Source: DASSUW01 sp963835525
GTDB lineage: Bacteria > Actinomycetota > Thermoleophilia > Solirubrobacterales > Solirubrobacteraceae
Direction: 5' to 3'
Length of the DNA: 64,000 nt
Assembly: GCA_963835525.1 (NCBI GenBank)
Contig: CAWIFM010000003.1
Coordinates: forward strand, 930,001-994,000
Positions 1-7,405 of the stretch are shown here, in pieces (the stretch's first letter is position 1; each line of letters begins with the position of its first letter). The position numbers were made by a program, and so were the translations under genes. Below the pieces are notes generated by a model. It was not told the origin of the DNA, ran no database searches, and saw only the letters and a program-made list of their open reading frames with translations.

Positions 1-62
1 ACGGTCAGGGCCTCGCCGGAGCGCGGGTCCTTGGTGAGTGTGGTCTGCGGCGTCTGCTCCAT
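1..62 (-). CDS. N-terminal start of an unidentified protein (runs off the window)
   Basis: An ATG start is preceded by a strong Shine-Dalgarno (GGAAGGAG, 8 nt upstream). The 20 visible residues begin MEQTPQTTLTKDPRSGEA and contain no recognisable motif. The rest of the gene lies outside the window, so no function is assigned. It is transcribed away from the exported Pro-rich protein gene, in the same direction. Confidence 0.5.
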   Translation of the reverse strand, partial: MEQTPQTTLTKDPRSGEALT

Positions 63-175
63 CGATCCGACTCCTTCCGCCGCCCCTGCGGCGCTGGTCG
101 CAAAAAAGTTGGGGCGGTGATGGTTCCGCGCGGGTCGGACGGAACGCCGGAGGCGTGGCGGAACTACCGGTTATT

Positions 176-1024
176 TTACCGACCGAGCCGCAGCCAGTCG
201 CCGAAATCGCCCCACGCGCCGGCCGCGCGGTAGGACGCCTCGCGCCAGGCGTGGGCCCATCCGGCGAAGCGGCCGCGGCGGGCGGCGATCACGAAGGCGG
301 CGAGCAGCCCCAGGCCGGCGAGCGCGATGGCGAGCAACAGCGCCGGGACCGTGAGGTTCGGGTCGCCCGCGGGCTGCACGACGGCGAGCTGCGGCTCGGC
401 GGCCGGCGGCGGCGTCACGGCCGGTGCCGGCGTGGCGGTGGGCTGGACCGGCGTGACGTCCTGCTCGGACGGCGGCGGCGGGTCGTCGGTCGACGGCGGC
501 GGCGCGGCGCCGCCGCGGTCGTCGTCGCCGCCGAAGTCGTCGAGCCCGCCGTCATCGACCGGCGGCGCGGGCGTGGAGGCCGGAGGCGGCGGCGCCGCCG
601 TCGCGGTCGGCGCCGGGGTCGTGGGCGCCGGGGTCGGCTCCGGCTCCGGCGGCTCGCAGCGCTCCTTGTCGTGATCCTTGATCGCGGCGCGGATGGCCGG
701 GCGGAAGTCCGGGAAGTCGGCGTCGAAGTCGTCGGTGATCGACTGCAGCGTCCGCTTGAGCGCCAGGCGCGAGTGGTCGCAGTTGTCGATCCGGCCGTCG
801 CGGCGGAAGTCGGCGTAGACGCGGCGCACGACCTTGCGCTTGCGCAGCTTCTCCTTGCGCTCGGCCTCCTCGATCTCCTCCGGCGTGGGCGTCGGCTCCG
901 GGGTGGGCGTGGCCGTGGGAACCGGCGTCTCCGTCGGCACGGGCGTCGGATCCTGTGCCCAGGCGGGGGCCGCGACCGCGAGGGTCGCGAGCACGGTCAG
1001 GATCACGGTCAGACGCGCGCGCAT
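176..1024 (-). CDS. Exported/membrane-anchored Pro-Thr-rich protein of unknown function
   Basis: This 282-aa protein starts with a clear signal peptide (MRAR, a hydrophobic stretch, then AWAQ) followed by PTP/PEP repeats. A charged helical segment around residues 50-125 contains a DNCDHS/ERCEP cysteine pair. A long Pro/Ala/Asp-rich linker follows, then one strong transmembrane helix near residues 225-247 and a short Arg/Trp-rich tail. Topology suggests an extracellular domain tethered by a C-terminal helix, with the tail in the cytoplasm. No family is recognised. A TACCCT hexamer lies about 8 nt before the ATG, which would fit a leaderless transcript. The gene is divergent from galE, with only 23 nt between the starts. 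Confidence 0.7.
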   Translation of the reverse strand: MRARLTVILTVLATLAVAAPAWAQDPTPVPTETPVPTATPTPEPTPTPEEIEEAERKEKLRKRKVVRRVYADFRRDGRIDNCDHSRLALKRTLQSITDDFDADFPDFRPAIRAAIKDHDKERCEPPEPEPTPAPTTPAPTATAAPPPPASTPAPPVDDGGLDDFGGDDDRGGAAPPPSTDDPPPPSEQDVTPVQPTATPAPAVTPPPAAEPQLAVVQPAGDPNLTVPALLLAIALAGLGLLAAFVIAARRGRFAGWAHAWREASYRAAGAWGDFGDWLRLGR

Positions 1025-1047
1025 CGAGGCAGAGGGTAGCTGCCATC

Positions 1048-2034
1048 ATGCCGCCCTCGATGAAGCTCCTCGTCACCGGCGGCGCCGGCTACATCGGCTC
1101 GATCGTCGCCCAGCAGCTGCTCGAGGCAGGCCACGACGTGGTCGTGCTCGACAACCTCTCGCGCGGCCATCGCGCCGCCGTGCCCGAGGGCGCGGAGCTG
1201 ATCGAGCTCGACCTGCTCAACGACGTCGGCCTCCGCAACGCCCTCGACGACGGCTTCGACGGCGTCATGCACTTCGCCGCGCTGGCACTGGTCGCCGAGT
1301 CCGTGGCGCACCCGGAGCGCTACCACCGCTCGAACCACGTCGGCGCGCTCAACCTGCTCGACGCGATGCGCGAGGCGGGCGTCCGCAGGCTCGTGTTCTC
1401 CTCCACCTGCGCGGTCTACGGGGAGCCCGACCAGGTCCCGATGCGCGAGGACATCCCCGCCGCGCCGGTCAACGCCTACGGCAACTCCAAACTCGCGATC
1501 GACCGCATGATCGGCGACGAGTGCCGCGCCCACGGGCTCGCCGCCGCCTCGCTGCGCTACTTCAACGTCGCGGGCGCGCGCGGGGGCCTGGGCGAGGACC
1601 ACGAGCCCGAGACCCACCTGATCCCGCTCGTCCTGCGCGCCGCGGCCGGCGCCAGCGACCACGTGAAGGTCTTCGGCACCGACTACCCGACGCGCGACGG
1701 CACGGCCGTGCGCGACTACATCCACGTCGAGGACCTCGGCGTCGCGCACGCGATGGCGCTCGACGCCGCCGAGGCCGGCCGCCACGCGATCTACAACCTC
1801 GGCACCGGGCACGGCTACTCGGTCAAGCAGGTCGTCGACGCCGCCCGGCGCGTGACCGGGCAGGAGATCCCCGCGCGCGAGGAGCCTCGCCGCCCCGGCG
1901 ATCCGCCGGAGCTGGTGGCCTCCAGCGACCGCATCCGCGCCGAGCTCGGCTGGGAGCCGCGGAAGAGCCTGGACGAGATGATCGCCGACGCGTGGGCCTG
2001 GCATCAGGCCCACCCGGACGGCTACGGCGACTGA
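1048..2034 (+). CDS. galE: UDP-glucose 4-epimerase (extended SDR family)
   Basis: GalE interconverts UDP-glucose and UDP-galactose using tightly bound NAD in the cytoplasm, feeding galactose metabolism and surface polysaccharides. The 328-aa length is standard. Visible marks are the Rossmann NAD motif TGGAGYIG (residues 10-17), the VFSST strand with the catalytic Ser/Thr near residue 120, and the YxxxK motif as YGNSK (Y144, K148). The RYFNVAGA and RDYIHVEDL stretches are typical of GalE. The ATG giving MPPSMKLL was chosen. The second ATG four codons later is equally compatible with the family and neither has a strong ribosome-binding site. The last 13 nt overlap the convergent tmk. Confidence 0.93.
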   Translation: MPPSMKLLVTGGAGYIGSIVAQQLLEAGHDVVVLDNLSRGHRAAVPEGAELIELDLLNDVGLRNALDDGFDGVMHFAALALVAESVAHPERYHRSNHVGALNLLDAMREAGVRRLVFSSTCAVYGEPDQVPMREDIPAAPVNAYGNSKLAIDRMIGDECRAHGLAAASLRYFNVAGARGGLGEDHEPETHLIPLVLRAAAGASDHVKVFGTDYPTRDGTAVRDYIHVEDLGVAHAMALDAAEAGRHAIYNLGTGHGYSVKQVVDAARRVTGQEIPAREEPRRPGDPPELVASSDRIRAELGWEPRKSLDEMIADAWAWHQAHPDGYGD

Positions 2035-2607
2035 AGCGCGGCCAGCGCGTCGGCCAGCACGCGCTCTGGCGGCTGCGAGGCGTCGATCACCTTGATGCGG
2101 TCCGGCTCTGCGGCCGCGAGCTCGTCGTAGGCGCGCGCGGTCGCGGCGAAGAAGGCGCCGTCCTCCTGCTCGAGACGGTCCGCCGGCCGGTCGGAAATCC
2201 GGCGCCAGCCCGACCGCCGGATCGATCCGCAGCAGCAGCGTCCGATCGGGCTGCAGCCCGCCGGTGCCGAACTGGTTGATCGTCCGGATCTCTTCGATGC
2301 CGAGCCCGCGCCCGGCGCCCTGGTAGGCGAGCGAGGAGTCGACGAAGCGGTCAAGCAGCACGGTCTCGCCGGCGTCGAGCAGCGGTCGCAGCCTCTCGGC
2401 CACCAGCTGCGCCCGCGCGGCTGCGAAGAACAACGCCTCCGCCCGCGGGTCGACCTCCAGCGCCGGGTCGGCGAGCAGCGAGCGGATGCGCTCGGACACC
2501 TCGACGCCGCCGGGCTCGCGCAGGACGGTCGCGTCGAGCGCCTTCGCCAGCTCCGCTATCAGCGTCGTCTTCCCGGCGCCTTCGAGGCCCTCGACCGTGA
2601 TCAGCAC
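2022..2607 (-). pseudogene. tmk: Thymidylate kinase, interrupted by one frameshift
   Basis: Thymidylate kinase phosphorylates dTMP to dTDP and is normally essential. The GTG start gives MLITVEGLEGAGKTTL with the P-loop GLEGAGKTT, followed by the DR(F/Y) substrate motif in DRFVDSSLAYQG and DRTLLLRIDPAVGLA. The frame then breaks near 2201-2206. In the next frame the protein resumes with SDRPADRLEQEDGAFF (the lid region) and runs to a normal C-terminus. The span of 586 nt equals 195 codons plus one base, consistent with a single extra C in GCGCCGG. Because the gene is essential and otherwise complete, a base-calling error is more likely than true inactivation. Confidence 0.85.
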
Positions 2608-2624
2608 GCCTAGGATTCAAGCGG

Positions 2625-3695
2625 ATGCTCGACCAGCACCCCCACGCGGCGGCCGTGCTCGGCGCCGCGCTCGACGGCCGCCCCGCGCACGCCTACCTCC
2701 TGCACGGCCCGGCCGGGACCGGAAAGCGGGCAGCCGCGCGCGACTTCGCCGCCACGCTGCTGGCGCGCGACTCCGAGTCGGCCCGCACGCGCGTGATGCA
2801 CGGCACGCATCCCGACCTCACGTGGGTGGCGCCGAGCGGCGCGCACGAGATGCTGCGCCGTGACGTCCAGGAGTCGGTGGTGGCCGCCGCCTCGCACACG
2901 CCGTTCGAGTCGACCCACCGGGTGTTCGTGCTCGAGCGCGCCGACACCATGAACGACGAGGCGGCCAACGCGCTGCTCAAGACGCTCGAGGAGCCGCCGC
3001 CCTACGTCGTCCTGCTGCTGCTGACCGACAACCCCTCGCAGGTGCTGCCGACGATCAGCTCGCGCTGCCAGCCGGTGCGCTTCGACCCGCTTCCCGCCTC
3101 CGAGCTCGCGCAACGGCTCCAGTCACGCGGGATCGACCCCGAGACGGCCAGCGCCTGCGCGCGGCTCTCGCTCGGCGACGGCGAACGAGCCTTGACGCTC
3201 GGGCTCAGCCCCGAGCTGCGCGCCCGCACCGAGGCGTTCGCCCGCGCCCCGCTGCACGGCCGCGCTCACGCCGAGCAGGCCTGGCGCCCGCTGCTCGACC
3301 AGGCCCGCGGCGCCGGCGCCGCCGCCAAGCAGGAGGTCGAGGCCGCGCTCGCCGAGGAGCTCCAGTACCTGCCCAAGAAGGAGCACCGCAAGCGCGAGAC
3401 CGAGTTCACCGACCGCGCCCGCCGCGCCGAGCGCCGCGCCTCCACCGGCGCGCTCGAGCACGCGCTCCAGCTCATCGGCCTCTGGTACCGCGACCTCGCC
3501 TGCGTCTCCGCCGGCGCCGAGGAGCTCGTCCACCACAGCGACCGGCTCGACCAGCTGCGCGAGGACGCCGCCAAGCGCGACGGCGCCGCCTGGCGCGCGG
3601 CGGTCGCCATGGTCGACGAGACCCGCGCCGCCCTGGCGCTCAACGTCAGCGAGGAGCTGGCGCTCGAGGCGCTCGCCTACCGCCTCGAGAGCTGA
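2625..3695 (+). CDS. holB: DNA polymerase III subunit delta' (clamp loader)
   Basis: The delta' subunit is the structural AAA+ member of the clamp loader that places the sliding clamp on DNA. The 356-aa protein has the Walker A motif GPAGTGK (residues 28-34), a Walker B-like VFVLERAD, ANALLKTLEEPP and the SRC sensor motif in TISSRCQPV. A helical C-terminal domain completes it. The start fits a leaderless mRNA: a TAGGAT -10-like hexamer lies 8 nt before the ATG. The gene is divergent from tmk with 17 nt between starts, whereas tmk and holB are commonly co-directional in bacteria. Its 3' end overlaps the ppk2 remnant. Confidence 0.9.
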   Translation: MLDQHPHAAAVLGAALDGRPAHAYLLHGPAGTGKRAAARDFAATLLARDSESARTRVMHGTHPDLTWVAPSGAHEMLRRDVQESVVAAASHTPFESTHRVFVLERADTMNDEAANALLKTLEEPPPYVVLLLLTDNPSQVLPTISSRCQPVRFDPLPASELAQRLQSRGIDPETASACARLSLGDGERALTLGLSPELRARTEAFARAPLHGRAHAEQAWRPLLDQARGAGAAAKQEVEAALAEELQYLPKKEHRKRETEFTDRARRAERRASTGALEHALQLIGLWYRDLACVSAGAEELVHHSDRLDQLREDAAKRDGAAWRAAVAMVDETRAALALNVSEELALEALAYRLES

Positions 3696-4049
3696 TCGAG
3701 CTCCTCGGCGGCGAACCTCTCCAGATCCTCCTCCGGCGGCGGCCACGTCGGGTCCAGCCGCTCCAGCGCCTCGGCCACAAGCCGCGCCACGGTCAGGTTG
3801 CGGATCGTCGTGCCCTCGCGCGCGAGCATGCGCTCGAAGTCGTTGATCGAGTCGTAGCGCGAGCGCCAGCTCGTCGTTGGAGGGCTGCTTGAAGGCGGCG
3901 TCGATCCCCTGCAGCACCACCAGCAGCGCCCGTTCCTCCTCGGCGTACAGGCGCGCCTGGAGGTCGGCGATCCGCTCGACGAGGGCGGGCAGCTCGGAGT
4001 CGTCGGTGTCGTTGCCCGTGTCGGCCGTGTCGAAGTCGGCTAGGCGCAT
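3677..4049 (-). pseudogene. ppk2: Polyphosphate kinase 2 remnant with three internal deletions
   Basis: Intact PPK2 (about 270 aa) transfers phosphate between polyphosphate and nucleotides. Here only four conserved islands remain, joined directly. The first is ADLQARLYAEEERALLVVLQ ending in GIDAA. The second is FKQPSNDEL. The third, one frame over, is WRSRYDSINDFERMLAREG. The fourth is RNLTVARLVAEALERLDPTW through PPPEEDLERF to the stop. The joins lie near 3893, 3867 and 3802. The missing pieces include the Walker A GKDG, the Walker B/NRSxYED region and the lid, so no kinase activity can remain. The order and spacing of the islands match the family exactly, which makes the identification firm despite the loss of more than half the gene. 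Confidence 0.8.
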
Positions 4050-4067
4050 GTGGTTCGCTTACCCGGT

Positions 4068-4824
4068 ATGACCGAGGTGCACGTCCACGGCGCCCATGCC
4101 ACCGTCCGCGCCCCCGGGCTCGAGGACGAGGTGGCGGTGGAGGAGCCGCTCGAGATCCGCGTCGACGGCCGCCCGCTGGTGGTGACCATGCGCACGCCCG
4201 GCCACGACGAGGAGCTGGCGCTCGGCTTCCTCTACGGCGAAGGGCTGATCGACGGCCCGCGCGCGGCCGGCCCGCCGGCCGACCTGGCCGGCAACACCGT
4301 CGAGGTCGGCCGGCCCGCTGACCCGCGACCCGACCGCCCGCAGCTTCTTCACCAGCTCCTCGTGCGGCGTGTGCGGGAAGGGCGCGCTCGAGGAGGTCGC
4401 GGTGGTCAGCGAGCCGGTGCCCGACGGGCCGGAGTTCGACCGCGCCTGGCTGGCGGGGCTGCCGGACCTGCTCAGGCAGCCGACCTTCGAGCGCACCGGC
4501 GGCCTGCACGCGACAGGGCTGTTCACCCCGGAGCTCGCGTGCGTGCGCGAGGACGTCGGCCGCCACAACGCGATGGACAAGGTCGTCGGCTGGGCGCTCG
4601 GGCAGGGCCACCTGCCGTTGTGGCCGCACGTGCTGTGCGTGTCCGGCCGCCTGTCGTTCGAGCTGGTGCAGAAGGCGGCGGTGGCGGGGGCGCCGGTGCT
4701 GGTGGGGGTCGGCGCGCCGACCTCGCTGGCCGTCCGGCTCGCGGCCGACCGCAACATGACCCTGTGCGGCTTCGCCCGCAACGGCCGCGTCAACGTCTAC
4801 ACGGGAGCGGAGCGGGTGCGATGA
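4068..4824 (+). pseudogene. fdhD: Formate dehydrogenase accessory sulfurtransferase FdhD, one frameshift
   Basis: FdhD carries sulfur from IscS to the molybdenum cofactor of formate dehydrogenase. The first frame covers MTEVHVHGAHATV, the substrate-like EEPLEIRVDG and LALGFLYGEGLI. It breaks in CGGCCCGCTG near 4311-4320. The other frame resumes with PLTRDPTARSFFTSSSCGVCGKGA, which holds the essential CGVC cysteine pair, then REDVGRHNAMDKV and a normal C-terminus. Removing one C restores a full protein of about 251 aa. It is the first gene of a tightly overlapped set with the DUF1905 protein and two crcB genes. No formate dehydrogenase is visible in this window. Confidence 0.85.
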
Positions 4825-5057
4825 CCTTCGATGCGGTGGTGCAGACCGAGGACGAGGGCGTGTTCGTCGAGGTGCCCGCGGACTCGGAGTTCGCGCAGGC
4901 CCGCGCGCCGGTCAACGTCACCATCAAGGGGCAGACCTGGGAGTCGTCGGTGGCCGCCTACGGCGGGCGCTTCTACCTGCCGCTGCGGCGCGGGATCCGG
5001 CAGCTGGCGAGGATCGAGCCCGGCGACACGGTGAGCGTGACGCTCGAGCCGCGGTGA
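4821..5057 (+). CDS. DUF1905 domain protein
   Basis: This 78-aa protein starts at an ATG that overlaps the fdhD stop (ATGA). It has the DUF1905 beta-barrel pattern: VPADSEFAQA, PVNVTIKGQTWESSVAAYGG, FYLPLRRGIRQL and IEPGDTVSVTLE. Members are small, often fused to or next to YdeI-type domains, and their biochemical role is not established. Its stop overlaps the GTG start of the first crcB, so translation of the four genes appears coupled. Confidence 0.75.
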   Translation: MTFDAVVQTEDEGVFVEVPADSEFAQARAPVNVTIKGQTWESSVAAYGGRFYLPLRRGIRQLARIEPGDTVSVTLEPR

Positions 5058-5380
5058 GCCCGGGCGTCGCGGTCATGCTCGGCGGCGCCGCCGGCGCGCT
5101 CGCGCGCGCCGGGCTGGCGGAGACGCTGCACTGGCCGTGGGCAACGCTCCTCGCCAACCTCGCGGGGACGGCGCTGCTGGCCTGGCTCGTGGAGAAGAAC
5201 GTGGCGCGCCACCTGCTCGGCACCGGCTTCTGCGGCGCGCTGACGACCTTCTCGACCTTCCAGATCGAGACCATCCGGCTCGCCCGCGACAGCGGCGTGG
5301 CCGTGGCGGGCGCGTACTCGCTGGGGAGCATGGCGGCCGGCATGGCGATCGCCTACGGCGTCACGAGGCTGGCGCGATGA
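5054..5380 (+). CDS. crcB: Fluoride channel CrcB/Fluc, first subunit
   Basis: Fluc proteins are small membrane channels that export fluoride. This 108-aa protein has about four hydrophobic helices and the family signature GTGFCGALTTFSTF, containing the polar track Thr/Ser residues. The GTG start overlaps the preceding stop by 4 nt and the gene overlaps the second crcB in the same way. Paired, non-identical crcB genes usually build a heterodimeric channel. No fluoride riboswitch was recognised upstream of the operon. Confidence 0.88.
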   Translation: MSPGVAVMLGGAAGALARAGLAETLHWPWATLLANLAGTALLAWLVEKNVARHLLGTGFCGALTTFSTFQIETIRLARDSGVAVAGAYSLGSMAAGMAIAYGVTRLAR

Positions 5381-5679
5381 CGGTCTGGATCGGCGTCGCC
5401 GTGCTCGGCGGGCTCGGCGCCTACGCGCGCTTTGTGGTCGGCGGCCGCTGGGGCACCCTCGTGGTCAACGTCACCGGCTCCTTCGTGCTCGGCCTGCTGA
5501 CCGGCCTCACGGTGACCGGCGATGCGCTGCTCCTGCTCGGGACGGGGTTCCTCGGCGCCTACACGACGTTCTCGACCTGGATGGTCGAGTCGCTGCGCTC
5601 GCCGTCCGCGCTGCCGATCTCGATGGCCGCCGGACTCGCCGCCGCCGGCCTCGGCTGGCTCATCGGCGGGGCGTTCTAG
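5377..5679 (+). CDS. crcB: Fluoride channel CrcB/Fluc, second subunit
   Basis: This 100-aa partner of the upstream crcB carries the matching signature GTGFLGAYTTFSTW and the NVTGSFVLG helix (the Asn of this motif is conserved in the family). Four transmembrane helices are predicted by eye. It ends the fdhD-DUF1905-crcB-crcB unit. A long palindromic sequence begins 7 nt after its stop codon and may end transcription. Confidence 0.88.
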   Translation: MTVWIGVAVLGGLGAYARFVVGGRWGTLVVNVTGSFVLGLLTGLTVTGDALLLLGTGFLGAYTTFSTWMVESLRSPSALPISMAAGLAAAGLGWLIGGAF

Positions 5680-5685
5680 CTGTCT

Positions 5686-5963
5686 CCTGAGCACGTTGTT
5701 GCTCCGGCCGCCGTGCCCGACGGGCGAACGTCAACTGCGGCTGGGGAGGGGAGCTGGGGAGGCCGGCGAGGCGGTTTCCTCGAAGCGTCCTGCCCTGCGG
5801 TCGTCTGACGACCCTTAGCCAGGACGCTACGCCGAAAACCGCAACGAATCCTGCCTAGGGGTCGTATAGCGACCCCTATCCAGGATCAGACGCCGAAAAC
5901 CGCCGCGCGGCCGGCTCCCCAGCCTCCCCAAGCCGCATCGCCGGCTGAACAATGTGCTCGGGT
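5686..5963. repeat. Nested imperfect palindrome of ~280 bp (MITE-like or bidirectional terminator)
   Basis: The whole interval between two convergent genes is one imperfect inverted repeat. The left end CCTGAGCACGTTGTT (5686-5700) matches the right end AACAATGTGCTCGGG (5948-5962) at 13 of 15 positions as reverse complement. Further in, a GGGGAGG-rich arm with GCCGGCGAGGCGGTTT mirrors AAACCGCCGCGCGGCCGG plus CTCCCCAGCCTCCCC. The centre holds two hairpins side by side: 5786-5826 with CGTCCTG/CAGGACG ends and 5848-5886 with ATCCTG/CAGGAT ends. Each is followed by ACGCCGAAAACCGC. No coding potential is seen. It may be a non-autonomous mobile element, an unusually complex terminator, or both. Confidence 0.65.
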
Positions 5964-5970
5964 GCTAGAT

Positions 5971-6834
5971 CTAGCCGATCGGCCCCAGGTTCGGCTCCAG
6001 CCCGTAGAGGTCGAACGCCCGGAAGGCGTTGAAGCGCTCGTGCTCGGGGCCGTGGAAGTCGGCCGAGCCGGTGGTCAGCAGCCCGCGCGAGGTGGCCGCC
6101 TCGTGCAGCACGCGCGTCTCCTCCTCGCCGTGCGTGGCGTAGAAGGCCTCGACCCCGTCGAGCCCGGCGTCGGCGAACTCGGTCAGCGTGGCGAGCGCCT
6201 CGTCGATCCGGTCGAGGTCCCAGAACGGGTGCGCCCAGACGGCGACGCCGCCGGCCGCGTGGATGACCTCGATCGCCTGCGCGACGGTCGGCCGGCTGCG
6301 GGCGACGTAGGCGGCGGCGCCGGGGACCAGGTACGGCGGGAAGAGGGCGTCGCGGCCGCCGATGCCCTCGTCGCGCAGGCGCTGCGCGTTCGCCGGGTGG
6401 GCGAGCACGGCGTCGGCCAGGTGCGGCCGGCCGATCGGCTTCCCCGCCTGCCGGCGCGCCTCCAGCGGCGAGTCGTCGAGCTCGAAGCCCAGCTCGCGCA
6501 GGCGGTCGGCCATCTCGCCGATCCGCCGCGCGCGGTCGCCGCGGAAGTCGTGCAGCGTGGCCTTGAGCTCCTCGTCGGAGTCGTCGAGCCCGTAGCCGAG
6601 GATGTGCAGGTCCTCGTGCGCGCCGTGGACGGCGGACAACTCGGCGGCCGCCGAGAAGGCGATGCCGTGATGGGCGGCGGCCTCGCGCGCCTCGGGCACG
6701 CCGTCGATCGTGTCGTGGTCCGTCAACGCGACGAGCTCGGTGCCGGCGGCGGCTGCGTACGCGATCACGTCGGCGGCCGGCAGGGCGCCGTCTGAATGGA
6801 TTGAGTGCGACTGGAGGTCGAAGGTCGGGGGCAT
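5971..6834 (-). CDS. PHP-domain metal-dependent phosphoesterase (TrpH/RNase AM type)
   Basis: PHP proteins of this type hydrolyse 3',5'-nucleoside bisphosphates or trim short RNA 5' ends with a trinuclear metal site. The 287-aa protein shows the ordered ligand motifs HSIHSDG (His10, His13, Asp15), LTDHDT, a Glu in AAELSAV, WAHPFWD, and the C-terminal SADFHG. Length and order match the family. The ATG giving MPPTFDLQSHS was chosen. An upstream in-frame ATG would add only a few uncharacteristic residues. It is convergent with crcB across the palindrome. Confidence 0.85.
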   Translation of the reverse strand: MPPTFDLQSHSIHSDGALPAADVIAYAAAAGTELVALTDHDTIDGVPEAREAAAHHGIAFSAAAELSAVHGAHEDLHILGYGLDDSDEELKATLHDFRGDRARRIGEMADRLRELGFELDDSPLEARRQAGKPIGRPHLADAVLAHPANAQRLRDEGIGGRDALFPPYLVPGAAAYVARSRPTVAQAIEVIHAAGGVAVWAHPFWDLDRIDEALATLTEFADAGLDGVEAFYATHGEEETRVLHEAATSRGLLTTGSADFHGPEHERFNAFRAFDLYGLEPNLGPIG

Positions 6835-6886
6835 GGATAGGCAGTCTGGCGGGAAGGAGAACGGCAACCCCATCTGGAGGTAAGGG

Positions 6887-7405
6887 ATGTCGACCGAACT
6901 GATCATCGCGATCGTCGTGATCGCGCTCGTCTTGGTTGTCCTGTTCGCCGTGGTGCTGCCGCGTGCTCGTCGCGGAGCGGAGATGAAGGCGCGTGAGCGG
7001 GAGCTCGGCCAGCGCCGCGAGCAGCGCGCCGGCGAGCACCGCGAGGAGGCCGCCGAGCGCCGCAACGAGGCCGAGATGGCCGAGCAGCGCGCGCGGATGG
7101 CTCAGGCCGAGGCCGAGCGCGAGCGCGCCGAGGCCGAGATGCGCGAGCAGCGCGCCGAGATGCACGAGCGCGGCATGGCCGACGACGAGCTCATCGACGA
7201 GTCCGAGCGCGACAAGTTCGCCGGCACGTCGGCGACAACCGACGAGCCCGCGCCCATGCGCGAGGACGACGAGCGGCCGATGCACGAGCCGACCAGCGAC
7301 TACGAGCAGGGCCGCGCCGACGAGGCCCGCGAGGAGCAGGGCCGCTTCGAGCGCTCGCCCGAGCGCGCCGAGGACCCGACCCGCTCAGGCCCGGCCCAGC
7401 GCTAG
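6887..7405 (+). CDS. Small membrane-anchored coiled-coil protein
   Basis: The start follows a good ribosome-binding site (GGAGGTAAGGG). Residues 4-25 form one strong N-terminal transmembrane helix. The next ~75 residues are a highly charged Arg/Glu/Ala heptad region typical of a long coiled coil, and the last ~70 are acidic, disordered and rich in Arg/Glu/Asp. No enzymatic motif is visible. Such N-anchored coiled-coil proteins often act as envelope scaffolds, but this is only inference. Its 3' end overlaps the convergent GGDEF-EAL gene by about 20 nt. Confidence 0.75.
   Translation: MSTELIIAIVVIALVLVVLFAVVLPRARRGAEMKARERELGQRREQRAGEHREEAAERRNEAEMAEQRARMAQAEAERERAEAEMREQRAEMHERGMADDELIDESERDKFAGTSATTDEPAPMREDDERPMHEPTSDYEQGRADEAREEQGRFERSPERAEDPTRSGPAQR

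Noticed and set aside
4700..5060. Possible fluoride riboswitch for the crcB genes
   Set aside because: The crcB genes overlap the upstream coding sequence with no untranslated space, and no riboswitch-like fold was seen before fdhD.
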